Shown: positions 22,070 to 31,227, counted from the stretch's first letter. The stretch: DNA of 37,882 nt from Chloroflexota bacterium (GCA_030607875.1 JAUWJD010000037.1:1-37882), one strand, 5' to 3'. A program made the numbers and translations. The notes: generated by a model not told the origin, from the sequence alone.

Positions 22070-24688
22070 ATGCCCTCAATACAGAATGGCATTGCCCACG
22101 CACTCTGGGGTATACGCAAGGTTGGCCTCACGCGAGCCGTGCAGGCAGCGCTCTACCCACTTCGCCGTGCCTATTACGAAGCCAAGTTCAGCACCGGAGG
22201 CAACAGCGGTTCGGTACTGCGCGGACTCGCTGGCCTTGTCGGTGCACTACAGCCAGCCGCCACAGATCGGTTCGAGCCTCGCGACCTGAAGCTGCTTGGG
22301 GACGTGCTTGCCTGCAGCCCTCAAGGCCAAACCGTGACCATCCGCTGCCGGAACGCATCGCTCCAACTCACGCTCTTGGCTGCTGATCTGCTGCGTGTGC
22401 GCTTGAGTCGACCAGGCCTCTTTCCTTCACCGGATTCGTATGCCGTGCTCAAGGAGGACGATCAGTGGGCGGCGCCCCCCTACAGGCTTACGGAAAACAC
22501 GGAGCACATTGAGATACGCACTGAGCGGATCACCTGTCGCATCTCCAAGCAGCCCTGTCGCCTTTCCTTTTGGGATCCCCAGGGACGATTCATCCACGGC
22601 GACAGCTCCGGCCTAGGCTGGCGGGGCAGCAAGGTAGCTCGCTCTTGCAGCCTGGAGGCCAGCGAGCACGTTTATGGTCTTGGGGAGGAAGCGTTTGCCC
22701 TTGACCGACGAGGGCATCGCTTCATCATGTGGAACAGCGACCCACAAGTTTACGCCCCAGGCGACGAGCCTATCTACCTCAATATCCCATTGTACATCGG
22801 GTTCCATGAAGGGCGGGGCTGCGCTAGCGTCCCGCCATCCCTCGGGCGGGGCTACGGCCTCTTCTACGACAATACCTACCGTTCACACTTCGACCTTGGC
22901 CAGACCCGTGCGGACGAAGCCATCTACTGCGCAGACGATGGCGAACTGCGCTACTACTTCTTCTATGGCCCAGCCCTGGCGACCGTCCTGGAACGCTACA
23001 CCGAATTGACCGGCCGCATGCCTCTCCCACCCCTATGGGCCCTTGGCTACCAACAGAGCCGCTGGAGCTATTACCCAGAATCACGCGTGCGGGAAGTCGC
23101 AGACCTCTTCCGCAAGCACCGCATTCCCTGCGATGTGCTCCACCTGGACATCCACTACATGGATGACTATCGCTGCTTCACCTGGGACAAAGAACGCTTC
23201 CCTGATCCTGCGGCATTGTTAGCGGACTTGCACAAGCAGGGCTTCAAGGTGATCGTGCTGCTAGATTGTGGCATCAAAGCCGATCCAAATTACCACGTAT
23301 GCGCCGACGGCTTGGCCAAAGGCATGTTCTGCACCTACCCAGACGGGACAGTTGCTGGTGGGCCAGTGTGGCCCGGCGAGTGCTACTTCCCCGATTTCAC
23401 CAGCCCTCGTGTGCGCCAGTGGTGGGGAGAGCTTTATGCCCCGCTGCTGGAGGCCGGCGTCGATGGCATCTGGAATGACATGAACGAGCCCACGATCATG
23501 GGACCGAAAGGTAACACTCTGGCGGGCTGCGTGCGCCACGACTGGGAGGGGAAGGGGCCCATCCCGCCATCCAGCAGGCGGGGCAGCGACCACCGCCAGG
23601 CACACAACGTCTACGGTATGCAGATGGTTCGCGCCACTGCCGAAGGGTTGCAGCGCCTGCGCCCCAATGAACGGCCATTTGTACTCACCCGCTCCGGCTG
23701 GGCTGGAGTGCAACGATATGCCATGTCCTGGACCGCCGATAACCAGAGCACGTGGGAACATCTGCGGCTGACTATGCCTATGGTGATGGGACTGGGGCTG
23801 TCGGGCCTGGCCTTCACCGGGCCGGACATCGGCGGATTTCAGGGAACACCGGAACCCGAACTGCTGGTTCGCTGGACGCAGTTGGGCGTTTTCCTGCCCT
23901 TCTTCCGCAATCACACCGCGCTGGACACACGGGATCAGGAGCCGTGGGTGCACGGGGAGCCGTACCTGAGCATCAACCGCAGCGCCATCGAACTGCGCTA
24001 CCGCCTGTTGTCCTACCTGTACACTGCCACCTGGCAATGCACGCAGAGGGGGACGCCCATTGTGCGACCTCTGGTGTGGGCCTACCCAGAGGATGCACAC
24101 ACCTACTTGCTCGATGACCAATTCCTGTGCGGCGATGCGCTGCTGATAGCTCCCGTCTGCGAGCCCGGGGCAGCCTCTCGCCTGGTCTACCTGCCCGCAG
24201 GAGAGTGGTTTGACTTCTCGACCGACGCTCGGCATACCGGACCAACAACGCTGGAAGTGCTGACACCACTGGAGCGTTTACCTATCTTCGTCCGCGCCGG
24301 AACGGTGCTGCCGACCTGGCCGGTGATGCAGCACATCGACCTTCAGGCATTGGACAGGCTGATCCTGCACGTCTATCCTGGGGATGGCGACAGTTGGCTC
24401 TATGAGGACGACGGGCACAGCCTGGCATACAGGGATGGCGAGTACCGAGTAACGAGTTTCGAGTGCCAAGGTACAAGAGAGACCGGTCTGACCATTGCCA
24501 GTCGCATGCAGGGAGCTTATCGCCCCGCATACGACCGCTGGGAATGGAATGTACACGGGTTGACGCACTCTTCTGAGCAGGTGTTGGTAGACGGCCAGCC
24601 GGCGCGGAATCTGTCGTGGGACGAGGCCCGGCGTCTACTGCGCTTTGAGACTGCTGAGTGCCAGCGCGTCAAAGTGAGAGCCTCTTGA
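22070..24688 (+). CDS. GH31 alpha-glucosidase with two short in-frame insertions
   Basis: 872 residues. Glycoside hydrolase family 31: an N-terminal beta-sandwich, a (beta/alpha)8 barrel and C-terminal beta domains. The nucleophile is Asp470 in GIWNDMNEP and the acid/base is Asp557 in SWTADNQSTW. WALGYQQSRWSYYPES and FTGPDIGGF are further signatures. It releases glucose from alpha-glucosides; no signal peptide is evident, so it is probably cytoplasmic. Oddities: a basic N-terminal extension of about 70 residues without family likeness, and two insertions (residues about 250-260 and 498-507) that coincide with CCCGCC...GGCGGG palindromes. ATG 22070 follows aaaggac. Confidence 0.9.
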   Translation: MPSIQNGIAHALWGIRKVGLTRAVQAALYPLRRAYYEAKFSTGGNSGSVLRGLAGLVGALQPAATDRFEPRDLKLLGDVLACSPQGQTVTIRCRNASLQLTLLAADLLRVRLSRPGLFPSPDSYAVLKEDDQWAAPPYRLTENTEHIEIRTERITCRISKQPCRLSFWDPQGRFIHGDSSGLGWRGSKVARSCSLEASEHVYGLGEEAFALDRRGHRFIMWNSDPQVYAPGDEPIYLNIPLYIGFHEGRGCASVPPSLGRGYGLFYDNTYRSHFDLGQTRADEAIYCADDGELRYYFFYGPALATVLERYTELTGRMPLPPLWALGYQQSRWSYYPESRVREVADLFRKHRIPCDVLHLDIHYMDDYRCFTWDKERFPDPAALLADLHKQGFKVIVLLDCGIKADPNYHVCADGLAKGMFCTYPDGTVAGGPVWPGECYFPDFTSPRVRQWWGELYAPLLEAGVDGIWNDMNEPTIMGPKGNTLAGCVRHDWEGKGPIPPSSRRGSDHRQAHNVYGMQMVRATAEGLQRLRPNERPFVLTRSGWAGVQRYAMSWTADNQSTWEHLRLTMPMVMGLGLSGLAFTGPDIGGFQGTPEPELLVRWTQLGVFLPFFRNHTALDTRDQEPWVHGEPYLSINRSAIELRYRLLSYLYTATWQCTQRGTPIVRPLVWAYPEDAHTYLLDDQFLCGDALLIAPVCEPGAASRLVYLPAGEWFDFSTDARHTGPTTLEVLTPLERLPIFVRAGTVLPTWPVMQHIDLQALDRLILHVYPGDGDSWLYEDDGHSLAYRDGEYRVTSFECQGTRETGLTIASRMQGAYRPAYDRWEWNVHGLTHSSEQVLVDGQPARNLSWDEARRLLRFETAECQRVKVRAS
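22821..22853 (+). repeat. Palindromic mini-insertion inside the GH31 gene (first)
   Basis: The core CCCGCC-ATCCCTCG-GGCGGG lies at 22831-22850. The 10-mer GGGCGGGGCT is found at 22811-22820 and again at 22844-22853, so 33 bases appear inserted between or with a duplicated 10-mer. The insertion encodes about 11 residues (GRGCASVPPSL) where family members go straight from EGR to (A/G)YGLF. Confidence 0.55.
23553..23585 (+). repeat. Palindromic mini-insertion inside the GH31 gene (second)
   Basis: The core CCCGCC-ATCCAGCA-GGCGGG is at 23563-23582, nearly identical in arms and loop start to the first insertion. It encodes GPIPPSSRRGS between WEGK and DHRQAHN, where GH31 enzymes normally read GG(D/S)H directly. 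About 30 bases seem inserted in frame. Confidence 0.5.
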
Positions 24689-24756
24689 ACCGTCCTCCTA
24701 CCGATAATAGGCGCCTTGGCCGACTGTTCAAACGGTACCACGGCAAGCAGCTCCGT

Positions 24757-24785
24757 TTGCGCAAACACGTGCCGCAGAGTAGAAT
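24757..24785 (+). promoter_or_regulatory. Promoter of the Nudix gene, possibly leaderless
   Basis: TTGCGC (24757-24762), 17-base spacer, TAGAAT (24780-24785). The expected start of transcription (about 24792) is only 3 bases from the ATG at 24795, and no ribosome site precedes the ATG, so a leaderless transcript is likely. Confidence 0.45.
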
Positions 24786-24794
24786 GCTGCCGTA

Positions 24795-25448
24795 ATGAAG
24801 CAGCAACGCTTGACCCTCCAGACCGTGCGCGCTGCGCTGCAGCAGCCACTCCCTGGTCGCGCTGCGCAACTGACCATGGCTGTGCGCCCCCGTCCGGGAG
24901 ACCGTCCTGACCTCCCCGATCCATGTCCCAGGGAAGCAGCAGTTTTGATGTTGCTCTATGAGCGCCAGGATCGCCTCGTGCTGCCGCTCACCCGGCGCAC
25001 AGAGACCGTGGAGATGCACAAAGGACAGATATCCCTGCCGGGCGGCGCCCGAGAGCCACAGGATCATGGCTTCGCCCAGACCGCTCTGCGCGAAACCTGT
25101 GAAGAACTGGGCATACCAGAGGAAACGGTAGAAGTACTAGGGGCTCTTACGCCGCTCTACATTCCGCCCAGCCGCTTCTGCGTGTACCCCTACGTTGGCT
25201 ATACCAGCCGCACCTACCCGCTGCGCTCAGATCCAAATGAAGTGGCGGAAATCATCGAGGTGCCGCTAGAACATCTGCTCGACCCCGCAACGCGACAGGT
25301 TGAGATACACTTTCGGGACAAGCAGAGGTTCCAGGTCCCCGTCTATCGGGTAGCAAATCAAAAGGTCTGGGGGGCCACGGCGATGATCCTGGCCGAATTT
25401 CTGACTATGCTGTCCGCCGCCCAAACGCTCCCAGCCTCGACACCGTAG
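24795..25448 (+). CDS. CoA-pyrophosphatase-type Nudix hydrolase
   Basis: 217 residues. The CoA-diphosphatase (UPF0035) signature is present: LTRRTETVEMHKGQISLPGG runs directly into the Nudix box, GGAREPQ... then ALRETCEELGI with the metal-binding Glu residues of REUxEExGU. The usual reaction splits CoA to 3',5'-ADP and phosphopantetheine; substrate is inferred from the signature. The ATG at 24795 has no ribosome site. The stop is 63 bases before the end of the convergent glutamine synthetase gene. Confidence 0.85.
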   Translation: MKQQRLTLQTVRAALQQPLPGRAAQLTMAVRPRPGDRPDLPDPCPREAAVLMLLYERQDRLVLPLTRRTETVEMHKGQISLPGGAREPQDHGFAQTALRETCEELGIPEETVEVLGALTPLYIPPSRFCVYPYVGYTSRTYPLRSDPNEVAEIIEVPLEHLLDPATRQVEIHFRDKQRFQVPVYRVANQKVWGATAMILAEFLTMLSAAQTLPASTP

Positions 25449-25511
25449 CCAGGCAAAGTTGAATCTGGGGCATCCACGCAAGCATACATCAAGGAAGGTC
25501 AGCGCCCTCAC

Positions 25512-26855
25512 CTACAGCGTGGTCAGATAACGATCCAACTCCCAGGCCGTGACCTGGATGCGGTACTCATCCCATTCGAGACGCTTGGCCTCCAGGTAGC
25601 GCCGGAAGGTGTGCTCACCCAACGCCTCGGCGATAACCTGGTCCTGCTCTAGCTCCTGCAAGGCCTCTTCTAACGTACCGGGCAGTGAAGCAATCTCCTG
25701 CGAGCGCAACTCTGCGGAATCGAATTCGTAGACGTTTTCCTCCACCGGCGGTGGTGGCGTCAGGTCACGGCGGATGCCGTCCAAACCTGTTGCCAGCATC
25801 GCAGCAAAGGCCAGATAGGGGTTAGCGCTCGGATCCGGGCAGCGCAGCTCACAGCGCGCCGAACCCTCCCCCAGTCCAGGTAGATACCCGGGGATGCGAA
25901 TCAACGCCGAACGGTTGATCTGTCCCCAACAGATGTACACCGGGGCCTCGTACCCTGGCACAAGCCTCTTGTACGAGTTGACAGTGGGCGCCACGACCGC
26001 TGCCAGAGCGCGTGCGTGCGCCATCTGACCAGCGATGAAGTTGTAGGCCAACCGAGAAAGCCGATAAGGATCCTCAGGGTCAAAGAAGGCATTGCGCCCC
26101 TCCAAGGTAAACAGGCTCTGATGCGTATGCATGCCCGAACCGTTGACGCCGAGCAGAGGTTTGGGCATGAAAGTGGCGCACAGCCCGTGACTGTGTGCCG
26201 CAGCCTTGATGGCATAGCGCAATGTCACCACGGCATCGGCGCTGGTCAGTGCATCTGCATAGCGGAATTCGATCTCGTGTTGCCCTGGTGCAACTTCGTG
26301 ATGCGTAGCCTCCACTTCGATGCCCATCGCCTGCAAGGACAAGGCGATCTCGTTGCGCACCTGTGAGGCAAGATCGCGCGGAGAGAAATCAAAGTAACTG
26401 CCAACATCCTGCGGCACCGGGCGAAGGCGCGGCTCTCCATCCATCTTGAACAGAAAGAACTCCACTTCGGGCCCCGTGTTGTAGCTGAATCCCATCTCAC
26501 GCGCCTGGTCCAGAACACGCCTCAGGATGAACCGTGGGTCGCCTGCGAATGGTTGCCCTTCCGTATCGTGCACATCACAGATGAGCCGCGCGGTCCGCTC
26601 GTGGGTGGCGGTCCAAGGCAGCACGCAGTATGTATCCAGATCAGGGCGCAGCACCATGTCGCTTTCACAGATGCGAGCAAAACCCTCAATCGACGACCCG
26701 TCAAAGTTCTCGCCGCTCTGCAACACGACAGCCAGCTTGCCCACGGGAATGGTCACGTTCTTCACCGTCCCAAAAAGGTCGGTGAACTGCAGGCTGACAA
26801 AGCGCACTTGATCTGCATCTGCTTTGGCAAGGATCTCTCGGCCTCTCTCGTCCAT
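25512..26855 (-). CDS. glnA: Glutamine synthetase, type I
   Basis: 447 residues, the length of the GSI-alpha group. It makes glutamine from glutamate, ammonia and ATP as a dodecamer. Signatures: FTDLFGTVKNVTIP, NFDGSSIEGF, GPEVEFFLF, the ATP site GSGMHTHQSLF (Lys-Pro upstream), NSYKRLVPGYEAPVY and NRSALIRIPGY. The C-terminal region has ENVYEFDSAE where adenylylated GSI-beta enzymes carry their Tyr in a different context, so control is more likely by feedback. The ATG at 26855 follows aaggaggagg; seven extra codons upstream are unsupported. An inverted repeat lies about 80 bases upstream. Confidence 0.95.
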   Translation of the reverse strand: MDERGREILAKADADQVRFVSLQFTDLFGTVKNVTIPVGKLAVVLQSGENFDGSSIEGFARICESDMVLRPDLDTYCVLPWTATHERTARLICDVHDTEGQPFAGDPRFILRRVLDQAREMGFSYNTGPEVEFFLFKMDGEPRLRPVPQDVGSYFDFSPRDLASQVRNEIALSLQAMGIEVEATHHEVAPGQHEIEFRYADALTSADAVVTLRYAIKAAAHSHGLCATFMPKPLLGVNGSGMHTHQSLFTLEGRNAFFDPEDPYRLSRLAYNFIAGQMAHARALAAVVAPTVNSYKRLVPGYEAPVYICWGQINRSALIRIPGYLPGLGEGSARCELRCPDPSANPYLAFAAMLATGLDGIRRDLTPPPPVEENVYEFDSAELRSQEIASLPGTLEEALQELEQDQVIAEALGEHTFRRYLEAKRLEWDEYRIQVTAWELDRYLTTL

Positions 26856-27101
26856 ACTCCTCCTCCTTGATCCCAACTGACAACGGCAACCTCCTGTTGG
26901 AGATCGCCGCCGTTCTCCGTGTTATGTCCACGACAGTTCTCAACTATCCAACTGTCAGCAGGCACCACAGCCTACGCTATACGGTACAATCCGAAGGGAT
27001 AACCCTGTGCAGATTCTAGTCCAAGTGTTCCATTGTGCAAAATCGGCTCTAGCTGATACGTCTGTCCGGTGCACGGTCGTGAGCCGGCTCCCGGAAGCCC
27101 T
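26856..27101. promoter_or_regulatory. Intergenic region with an inverted repeat upstream of glnA
   Basis: GACAGTT (26932-26938) and AACTGTC (26950-26956) form a 7-bp inverted repeat with an 11-base spacer, upstream of leftward glnA. Two related ATCC(C)AACTG(A/T)CA strings occur at about 26870 and 26947. This could be an operator for glnA. No clear promoter was seen for glnA, and nothing else was found in 26957-27101. Confidence 0.3.
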
Positions 27102-27130
27102 TTGACAGGCCATTCCTTCTGTGCCATAAT
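27102..27130 (+). promoter_or_regulatory. Promoter of the lipoprotein-comF unit
   Basis: TTGACA (27102-27107), 17-base spacer, CATAAT (27125-27130) with TGC before it. It rules out a start codon at the ATG at 27131, which lies ahead of the expected transcription start. Confidence 0.7.
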
Positions 27131-27157
27131 ATGCGCGACCCACTCGACGGGACTGAT

Positions 27158-27718
27158 ATGATGTACACATTCACATGGTTCAAACGCTTGCGCCGGCGAT
27201 ACCCCGGCCACACAAAGCCACTTCTGGGAAGCCGCTTGATGGTGCTTCCCCTAGTTCTCCTGTTTGTGGCTTGTACACGGCCCCCTCTTGAGGGAAAGCT
27301 GTATGCGCTTGGGCAAACAGCCGAGCTGGACGGATGGCGAGTGACGGTGCACAGCTTCTCCGCACTGCCAGGCGACGCGTCGCGGCAGCCCGCCGACGGC
27401 CACGTCTTCTGTGCCATCGAGGTGACGCTGGAGAATCTAGGCGCCCAAATCCGCTTCTTTATGCCCGAAAGACAGATGACCCTTGCCGATGCAGATGGCA
27501 AGAGTTATGCTCTGGACCATGACGCGGGCGTGGTAGCGGCGCGTTCACGAGGGTGGACAGTCCCAGATGGCGAGATGAGCATCGGGGAGAAAGCCCATGG
27601 AGCTGCCTCTTACCAGATTCCGACTGCATCCCGAGGAGTGCGGTGGTTTTTCCGCAACAGCCTCTTCCCCTGGGCGCGAAGGCTCACCTTTGTGCTGGGA
27701 GAAGTGCCTCAGCCATGA
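27158..27718 (+). CDS. DUF4352-like lipoprotein
   Basis: 186 residues from ATG 27158 (27161 possible). The leader has basic residues (FKRLRRR), then LMVLPLVLLFVACT with a lipobox. The mature part has a beta-sandwich pattern, LGQTAELDGWRVTVHSF and FCAIEVTLENLG, recalling the DUF4352/telomere-repeat-like exoprotein group. Role unknown. It shares the ATGA overlap with the downstream comF-like gene. Confidence 0.65.
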   Translation: MMYTFTWFKRLRRRYPGHTKPLLGSRLMVLPLVLLFVACTRPPLEGKLYALGQTAELDGWRVTVHSFSALPGDASRQPADGHVFCAIEVTLENLGAQIRFFMPERQMTLADADGKSYALDHDAGVVAARSRGWTVPDGEMSIGEKAHGAASYQIPTASRGVRWFFRNSLFPWARRLTFVLGEVPQP

Positions 27719-28407
27719 CCGCGCCAGGCTACAACAAGCACACCGGCAGGAATCCCACGCGGCATATTCGCTCTGTGGTCGAAGCATTGTGGAACCTGCT
27801 CTTCCCACGACGATGTGTAGCCTGCGGCACAAGTGGAAGCTGGCTGTGCCCGGCCTGTACCGATCAGATCCTCTTCTTCGAGCCACCCTGGCCATCGTTC
27901 ATGGACGAGCCGCGGCCCTTGCAGGGCGTACGTTCAGCCGCGCACCTGAGTGGCCCACTGCGAGAAGCCATCCACAGCTTCAAGTACCAAGGCTTGCGCG
28001 CCCTGGCGGGCACACTGGGCGAGATAATGTACGATTGCTGGGATGCGGAGCCTTGGCTGGTAGACGTCATTGTGCCAGTGCCACTGCACCCTCAACGCCA
28101 GCGCGACCGCGGCTACAACCAGTCTGCGTTGTTGGCCCGCGAGCTGGCCTACCACACCACGCTGCCGCTCGTCGAAGGGGTATTACTGCGAACCACCCCT
28201 ACCCCTCCCCAGGTCGGACTGAACGCCGCTGAGCGTGCGGAAAACGTGCGTAACGCCTTCCGCTGTCGGGACGAGAGCTTGAGCAACCGGCAGGTATTGC
28301 TGGTGGACGACGTGTTGACTACCGGCGCGACGCTGCGAGCCTGCGCTCGCGCCCTGCTGGAAGGAAAGGCTCGTGCCGTCTGGGGATTGACTCTGGCGCA
28401 CGATTGA
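27715..28407 (+). CDS. comF: ComF-family phosphoribosyltransferase-like protein
   Basis: 230 residues. An N-terminal zinc-ribbon-like pair, CVACG and CPAC (about 40-55), is followed by FKYQGLRALA, PVPLHPQRQRDRGYNQSALLAREL and the PRPP-binding loop VLLVDDVLTTGATL. ComF proteins help take up DNA in competent bacteria and are linked to type IV pilus systems; here a Tad pilus is encoded about 15 kb away, though no other competence gene is in view. The ATG overlaps the preceding stop by four bases. Confidence 0.88.
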   Translation: MTAPGYNKHTGRNPTRHIRSVVEALWNLLFPRRCVACGTSGSWLCPACTDQILFFEPPWPSFMDEPRPLQGVRSAAHLSGPLREAIHSFKYQGLRALAGTLGEIMYDCWDAEPWLVDVIVPVPLHPQRQRDRGYNQSALLARELAYHTTLPLVEGVLLRTTPTPPQVGLNAAERAENVRNAFRCRDESLSNRQVLLVDDVLTTGATLRACARALLEGKARAVWGLTLAHD

Positions 28408-28502
28408 CGAGACCTTCCCGCTGGCTGCCGTTCGCGGATAGGACGCCCCCCGAACGCCTCATTGCGGCGGCTGCTTGGTGCGGTTTGCGGGAAGGAAGCA
28501 GC

Positions 28503-29669
28503 TCAGACGATCTCCTCGCTCAGAGGCAGACCCCGCTTGCGCCATTCCGCCACAAACGCCCAGCCGTCCACTGCCGTCTCCAGGGGCAGTGCACCACGAG
28601 GCGTTTGCCCCGTGGCCAAAAGATGGGCAACGATGGCTGCTGGAAACCCGGTCATGCGCTCCATGGACCGAAAGCCTGTAGCGGGGTCGTGGAAGTCGAT
28701 CACTTCTAGCTTGGTTTCTACCAGGCGCCCTGCTGCGTTTTCCCCACTGCACAGCACGCGCAAGACGACGAGATCTTTGTCCTCAGGATAGGAGATCTTG
28801 GGCTCTAGCAGCACGTGAAAGAGCTCACGCGGCACAACCGATACCTCCCCGACCTTGATGGCTGTTTGATCCAGCAGGCCGAGATCAGCAAAGGCTTTGA
28901 AGGCCACGCAATGGCCTGGATAGCGCACGGTCTTTTCTTCGTAGGTCAACAGTCTGCCCTCAAAGGTCCACGGGCAGATGGACGTTCCGCCGGAGGTGAC
29001 AAAGGCCTCGCACTGCCCCACAGGTTCGGGGAAATCCAGCATCTCCAACTCAGAGAAGACCGGCACTTCGACGATTGCCCCGTTCCGCAGATAGATCGCA
29101 TGGCCAGCGTATTCGTTGCTCAGTCCAGCGATGTGAAAGGTCAACAGGTAGTCAAACGGAGGACGAGGGTCGCGGGGCAATCCGCCGACAAAGATGCGCA
29201 CGTGTTGCGGCTGGGCCATCTGGCTCATGGCATAGACGGCCAGTGTGTTGCCCAGGCCGGGCATCAAGCCACAGTCTGGGATGATGGAAACGCCAGCAGC
29301 TTTGGCTTCCTCGTCCAGCGCCAGCTCTTGCCACACCAACTCAGTGTTACCGCCTAAATCGCACATGCTGGTTCCGGCCTCGATGGCTGCTCTGGCCACG
29401 CCCAGGTTGAAGCGGTAGGGCACCGCGCTCACCACGGCATCGGTACCACACAGCAGATTCACCAGAGCTGCCTGGTCGGTCACGTCAACAACTGCCACCT
29501 GTGCCAGGTCGGACTGCAGCAAGACATTCACCTTATCTGCTGCCTGGTGTGCCAGTTCTGCATCGTGATCGGCGATCACCAGGCTCCGCGCTTGGCCATA
29601 GCGCAGCAGATCGTACGCCGCAGCCGTCCCCTGTCGCCCAGCACCCAGCACCACATAGTTGCAGCCCAT
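28503..29669 (-). CDS. Saccharopine dehydrogenase-like oxidoreductase
   Basis: 388 residues. The Rossmann motif VVLGAGRQGTAAAYDLL is at 6-22, followed by VSAVPYRFN and the C-terminal saccharopine/lysine dehydrogenase domain with DCGLMPGLGNTLA and EAFVTSGGTS. Possible substrates are lysine-pathway or homospermidine-type intermediates; I cannot pick one. The ribosome site GGAG is eight bases before the ATG. It converges on comF with a 95-base gap. Confidence 0.82.
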   Translation of the reverse strand: MGCNYVVLGAGRQGTAAAYDLLRYGQARSLVIADHDAELAHQAADKVNVLLQSDLAQVAVVDVTDQAALVNLLCGTDAVVSAVPYRFNLGVARAAIEAGTSMCDLGGNTELVWQELALDEEAKAAGVSIIPDCGLMPGLGNTLAVYAMSQMAQPQHVRIFVGGLPRDPRPPFDYLLTFHIAGLSNEYAGHAIYLRNGAIVEVPVFSELEMLDFPEPVGQCEAFVTSGGTSICPWTFEGRLLTYEEKTVRYPGHCVAFKAFADLGLLDQTAIKVGEVSVVPRELFHVLLEPKISYPEDKDLVVLRVLCSGENAAGRLVETKLEVIDFHDPATGFRSMERMTGFPAAIVAHLLATGQTPRGALPLETAVDGWAFVAEWRKRGLPLSEEIV

Positions 29670-29817
29670 ATCAACGTCTCCATATCGTCGTGATATTGTC
29701 AGCCACGCCCAGTCTGCTCCCCAGGCCTTTAGCCGACAAGTCCTGAAACCTCCCCAAAGTCAGTTCTATTCTACGACGACCCAACGAGCGACGCAAATGA
29801 AGCTGCCCCATCAGCAG

Positions 29818-29857
29818 AACGAAGGGGAGTGAAAGCATGCTTTCACTCCCCTTCGTT
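29818..29857. terminator. Perfect 40-bp palindrome, probable terminator
   Basis: Arms AACGAAGGGGAGTGAAAGCA and its exact complement meet with no spacer, a perfect 20-bp inverted repeat. It lies 30 bases after the stop of the leftward lipoprotein gene and before the next leftward gene, so it most likely ends that transcript. Perfection over 20 bp is more than a terminator needs. Confidence 0.6.
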
Positions 29858-29886
29858 GCAGGTCACTGCGCCAGGGTTACGACAGG

Positions 29887-30903
29887 CTAGGCATCGAATG
29901 TTATCGCTACCGAGGTTCCACTGTCTTCGGCGCTGATCATGATCTGGGCTGCGCGGCCTTCCTTGGCGAAGGAGTTCACACCAGCGGCAGGGCCCAGGAC
30001 CTCGGTCCAGCCGTGGGGCGGCATCGCGGCCTGATAGAAAGACGTCATCTCCTCCACGCTCTTTGTGGTGCGGTAGATGATGATACCCGAGAAAGCATTG
30101 AGCGCGGCAGCGCCTTCAGCAATGGGAATATCCTCTGGCAGGGCTGGCTTCACACCCCGCGGCGCCACAATCACAATCGTCTCGTTGATGTTCGTCAGGT
30201 CGAAAGTCAGCCGCACCGTACCATCGTCATCGCTGCCACCGCCGGGGTTCTGGCCCTGGTAGTTCACCTGGTACTTTACCACAACCTCTAACTCACGAGC
30301 TATCCACACGTCGCCCTCGACCTCGGCATCAGAATCCAGGCCCAGAGCGGCCCCAAGAGTGCTCCCGTCGAAAGCATAGTGGTCGGTGGAGGCACCATTG
30401 ACAACCACATCCTCCTGTACCAACTGCCAACGGTATCCGGAGATCACATCAAAGGGAGAGCTCAGGAGAGGGTTGTCTTCGAAAATGTCGGTATGAGCAG
30501 TGGTCATGGCCAGCCAATCCGAACCACTATCCATGTATATGTCTTCCCCCAACTGAATGAGCTCCTGTTTGGCACCTCCAGTATGTGTCGCAGTCCAAAC
30601 GAGACGGCGGGCCCTGGGCTGCCGTACAAACTCCCCCCAGATATCCCAATAGCCCACCTCTACCTGACCGCCCGCGCTGGTTTCCCATTTGAACGTGTAA
30701 TGCACGCGGTAGCTGTCCAGATTGACCAAACCAGATGTTGCCACGAGATCATATTCCTCAGGCTGGCCAACAGGCCCTGTATTCTGCCCCGGCACAGAGG
30801 CGGTAGCCGGTGTCTCCAAAGGCGTTGGATACACAGGTTCCGCAGCTGAACTGCCGCAGGCGACTGTCAGCAAGAAAACAACCAGCGTTAGGATGCTTAG
30901 CAT
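29887..30903 (-). CDS. LppX/LprAFG-like lipoprotein
   Basis: 338 residues from ATG 30903 (gaaggg upstream; an upstream start at 30945 lacks support). Signal peptide MLSILTLVVFLL with lipobox TVACG, then a Thr/Pro linker. The body (about 50-240) has the alternating-strand pattern of LolA/LppX-like proteins: LDSYRVHYTFKWET, EYDLV and a D-rich DVWIARE strand. The last 80 residues (SVEEMTSFYQAAMPPHGW) resemble a common Chloroflexota domain. Function unknown, possibly lipid or signal binding at the cell surface. Confidence 0.7.
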   Translation of the reverse strand: MLSILTLVVFLLTVACGSSAAEPVYPTPLETPATASVPGQNTGPVGQPEEYDLVATSGLVNLDSYRVHYTFKWETSAGGQVEVGYWDIWGEFVRQPRARRLVWTATHTGGAKQELIQLGEDIYMDSGSDWLAMTTAHTDIFEDNPLLSSPFDVISGYRWQLVQEDVVVNGASTDHYAFDGSTLGAALGLDSDAEVEGDVWIARELEVVVKYQVNYQGQNPGGGSDDDGTVRLTFDLTNINETIVIVAPRGVKPALPEDIPIAEGAAALNAFSGIIIYRTTKSVEEMTSFYQAAMPPHGWTEVLGPAAGVNSFAKEGRAAQIMISAEDSGTSVAITFDA

Positions 30904-31198
30904 CTCGACCCTTCTCACTTGGTCACCTTCTGTGCACCCACGCACACCCTATCCTGCACAGAATCTGCACTTTGGGAGAACGCTCCCCATGACAACACAC
31001 TCGGATGGACCATATCCCAGCTTGATGTACAGTTGCGTCCAGTTATCAGTATTAAGACGGCCAGGAAGCTGCAAAACATACGTGTATCTCTTTCCAGCAA
31101 AATGCCAGAACATCCGTCTCAACCGCCACTCGGCTGAGCCCTAGCCAACCGTCGACTGTGCGCCAGTAAAGCTGCATGTGCCTTGGAGATGGGCATCT
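30904..31198. other. Divergent intergenic region
   Basis: Between the leftward lipoprotein gene and the rightward CpXC gene. Apart from the CpXC promoter at its right end, no gene or clear leftward promoter was found. Confidence 0.4.
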
Positions 31199-31227
31199 TT
31201 GGCGACCTGGTGGTTTCCAGCTATAAT
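31199..31227 (+). promoter_or_regulatory. Promoter of the CpXC-domain gene
   Basis: TTGGCG (31199-31204), 17-base spacer, TATAAT (31222-31227). The leader would be about 47 bases. Confidence 0.6.

Noticed and set aside
21358..22131. 257-codon minus-strand frame across the MBL gene end and the next intergenic stretch
   Set aside because: No ribosome site or family features; half of it is the shadow of the MBL gene.
23261..24235. 324-codon antisense open frame over the GH31 gene
   Set aside because: The plus-strand catalytic motifs lie in the same stretch; the antisense frame is compositional.
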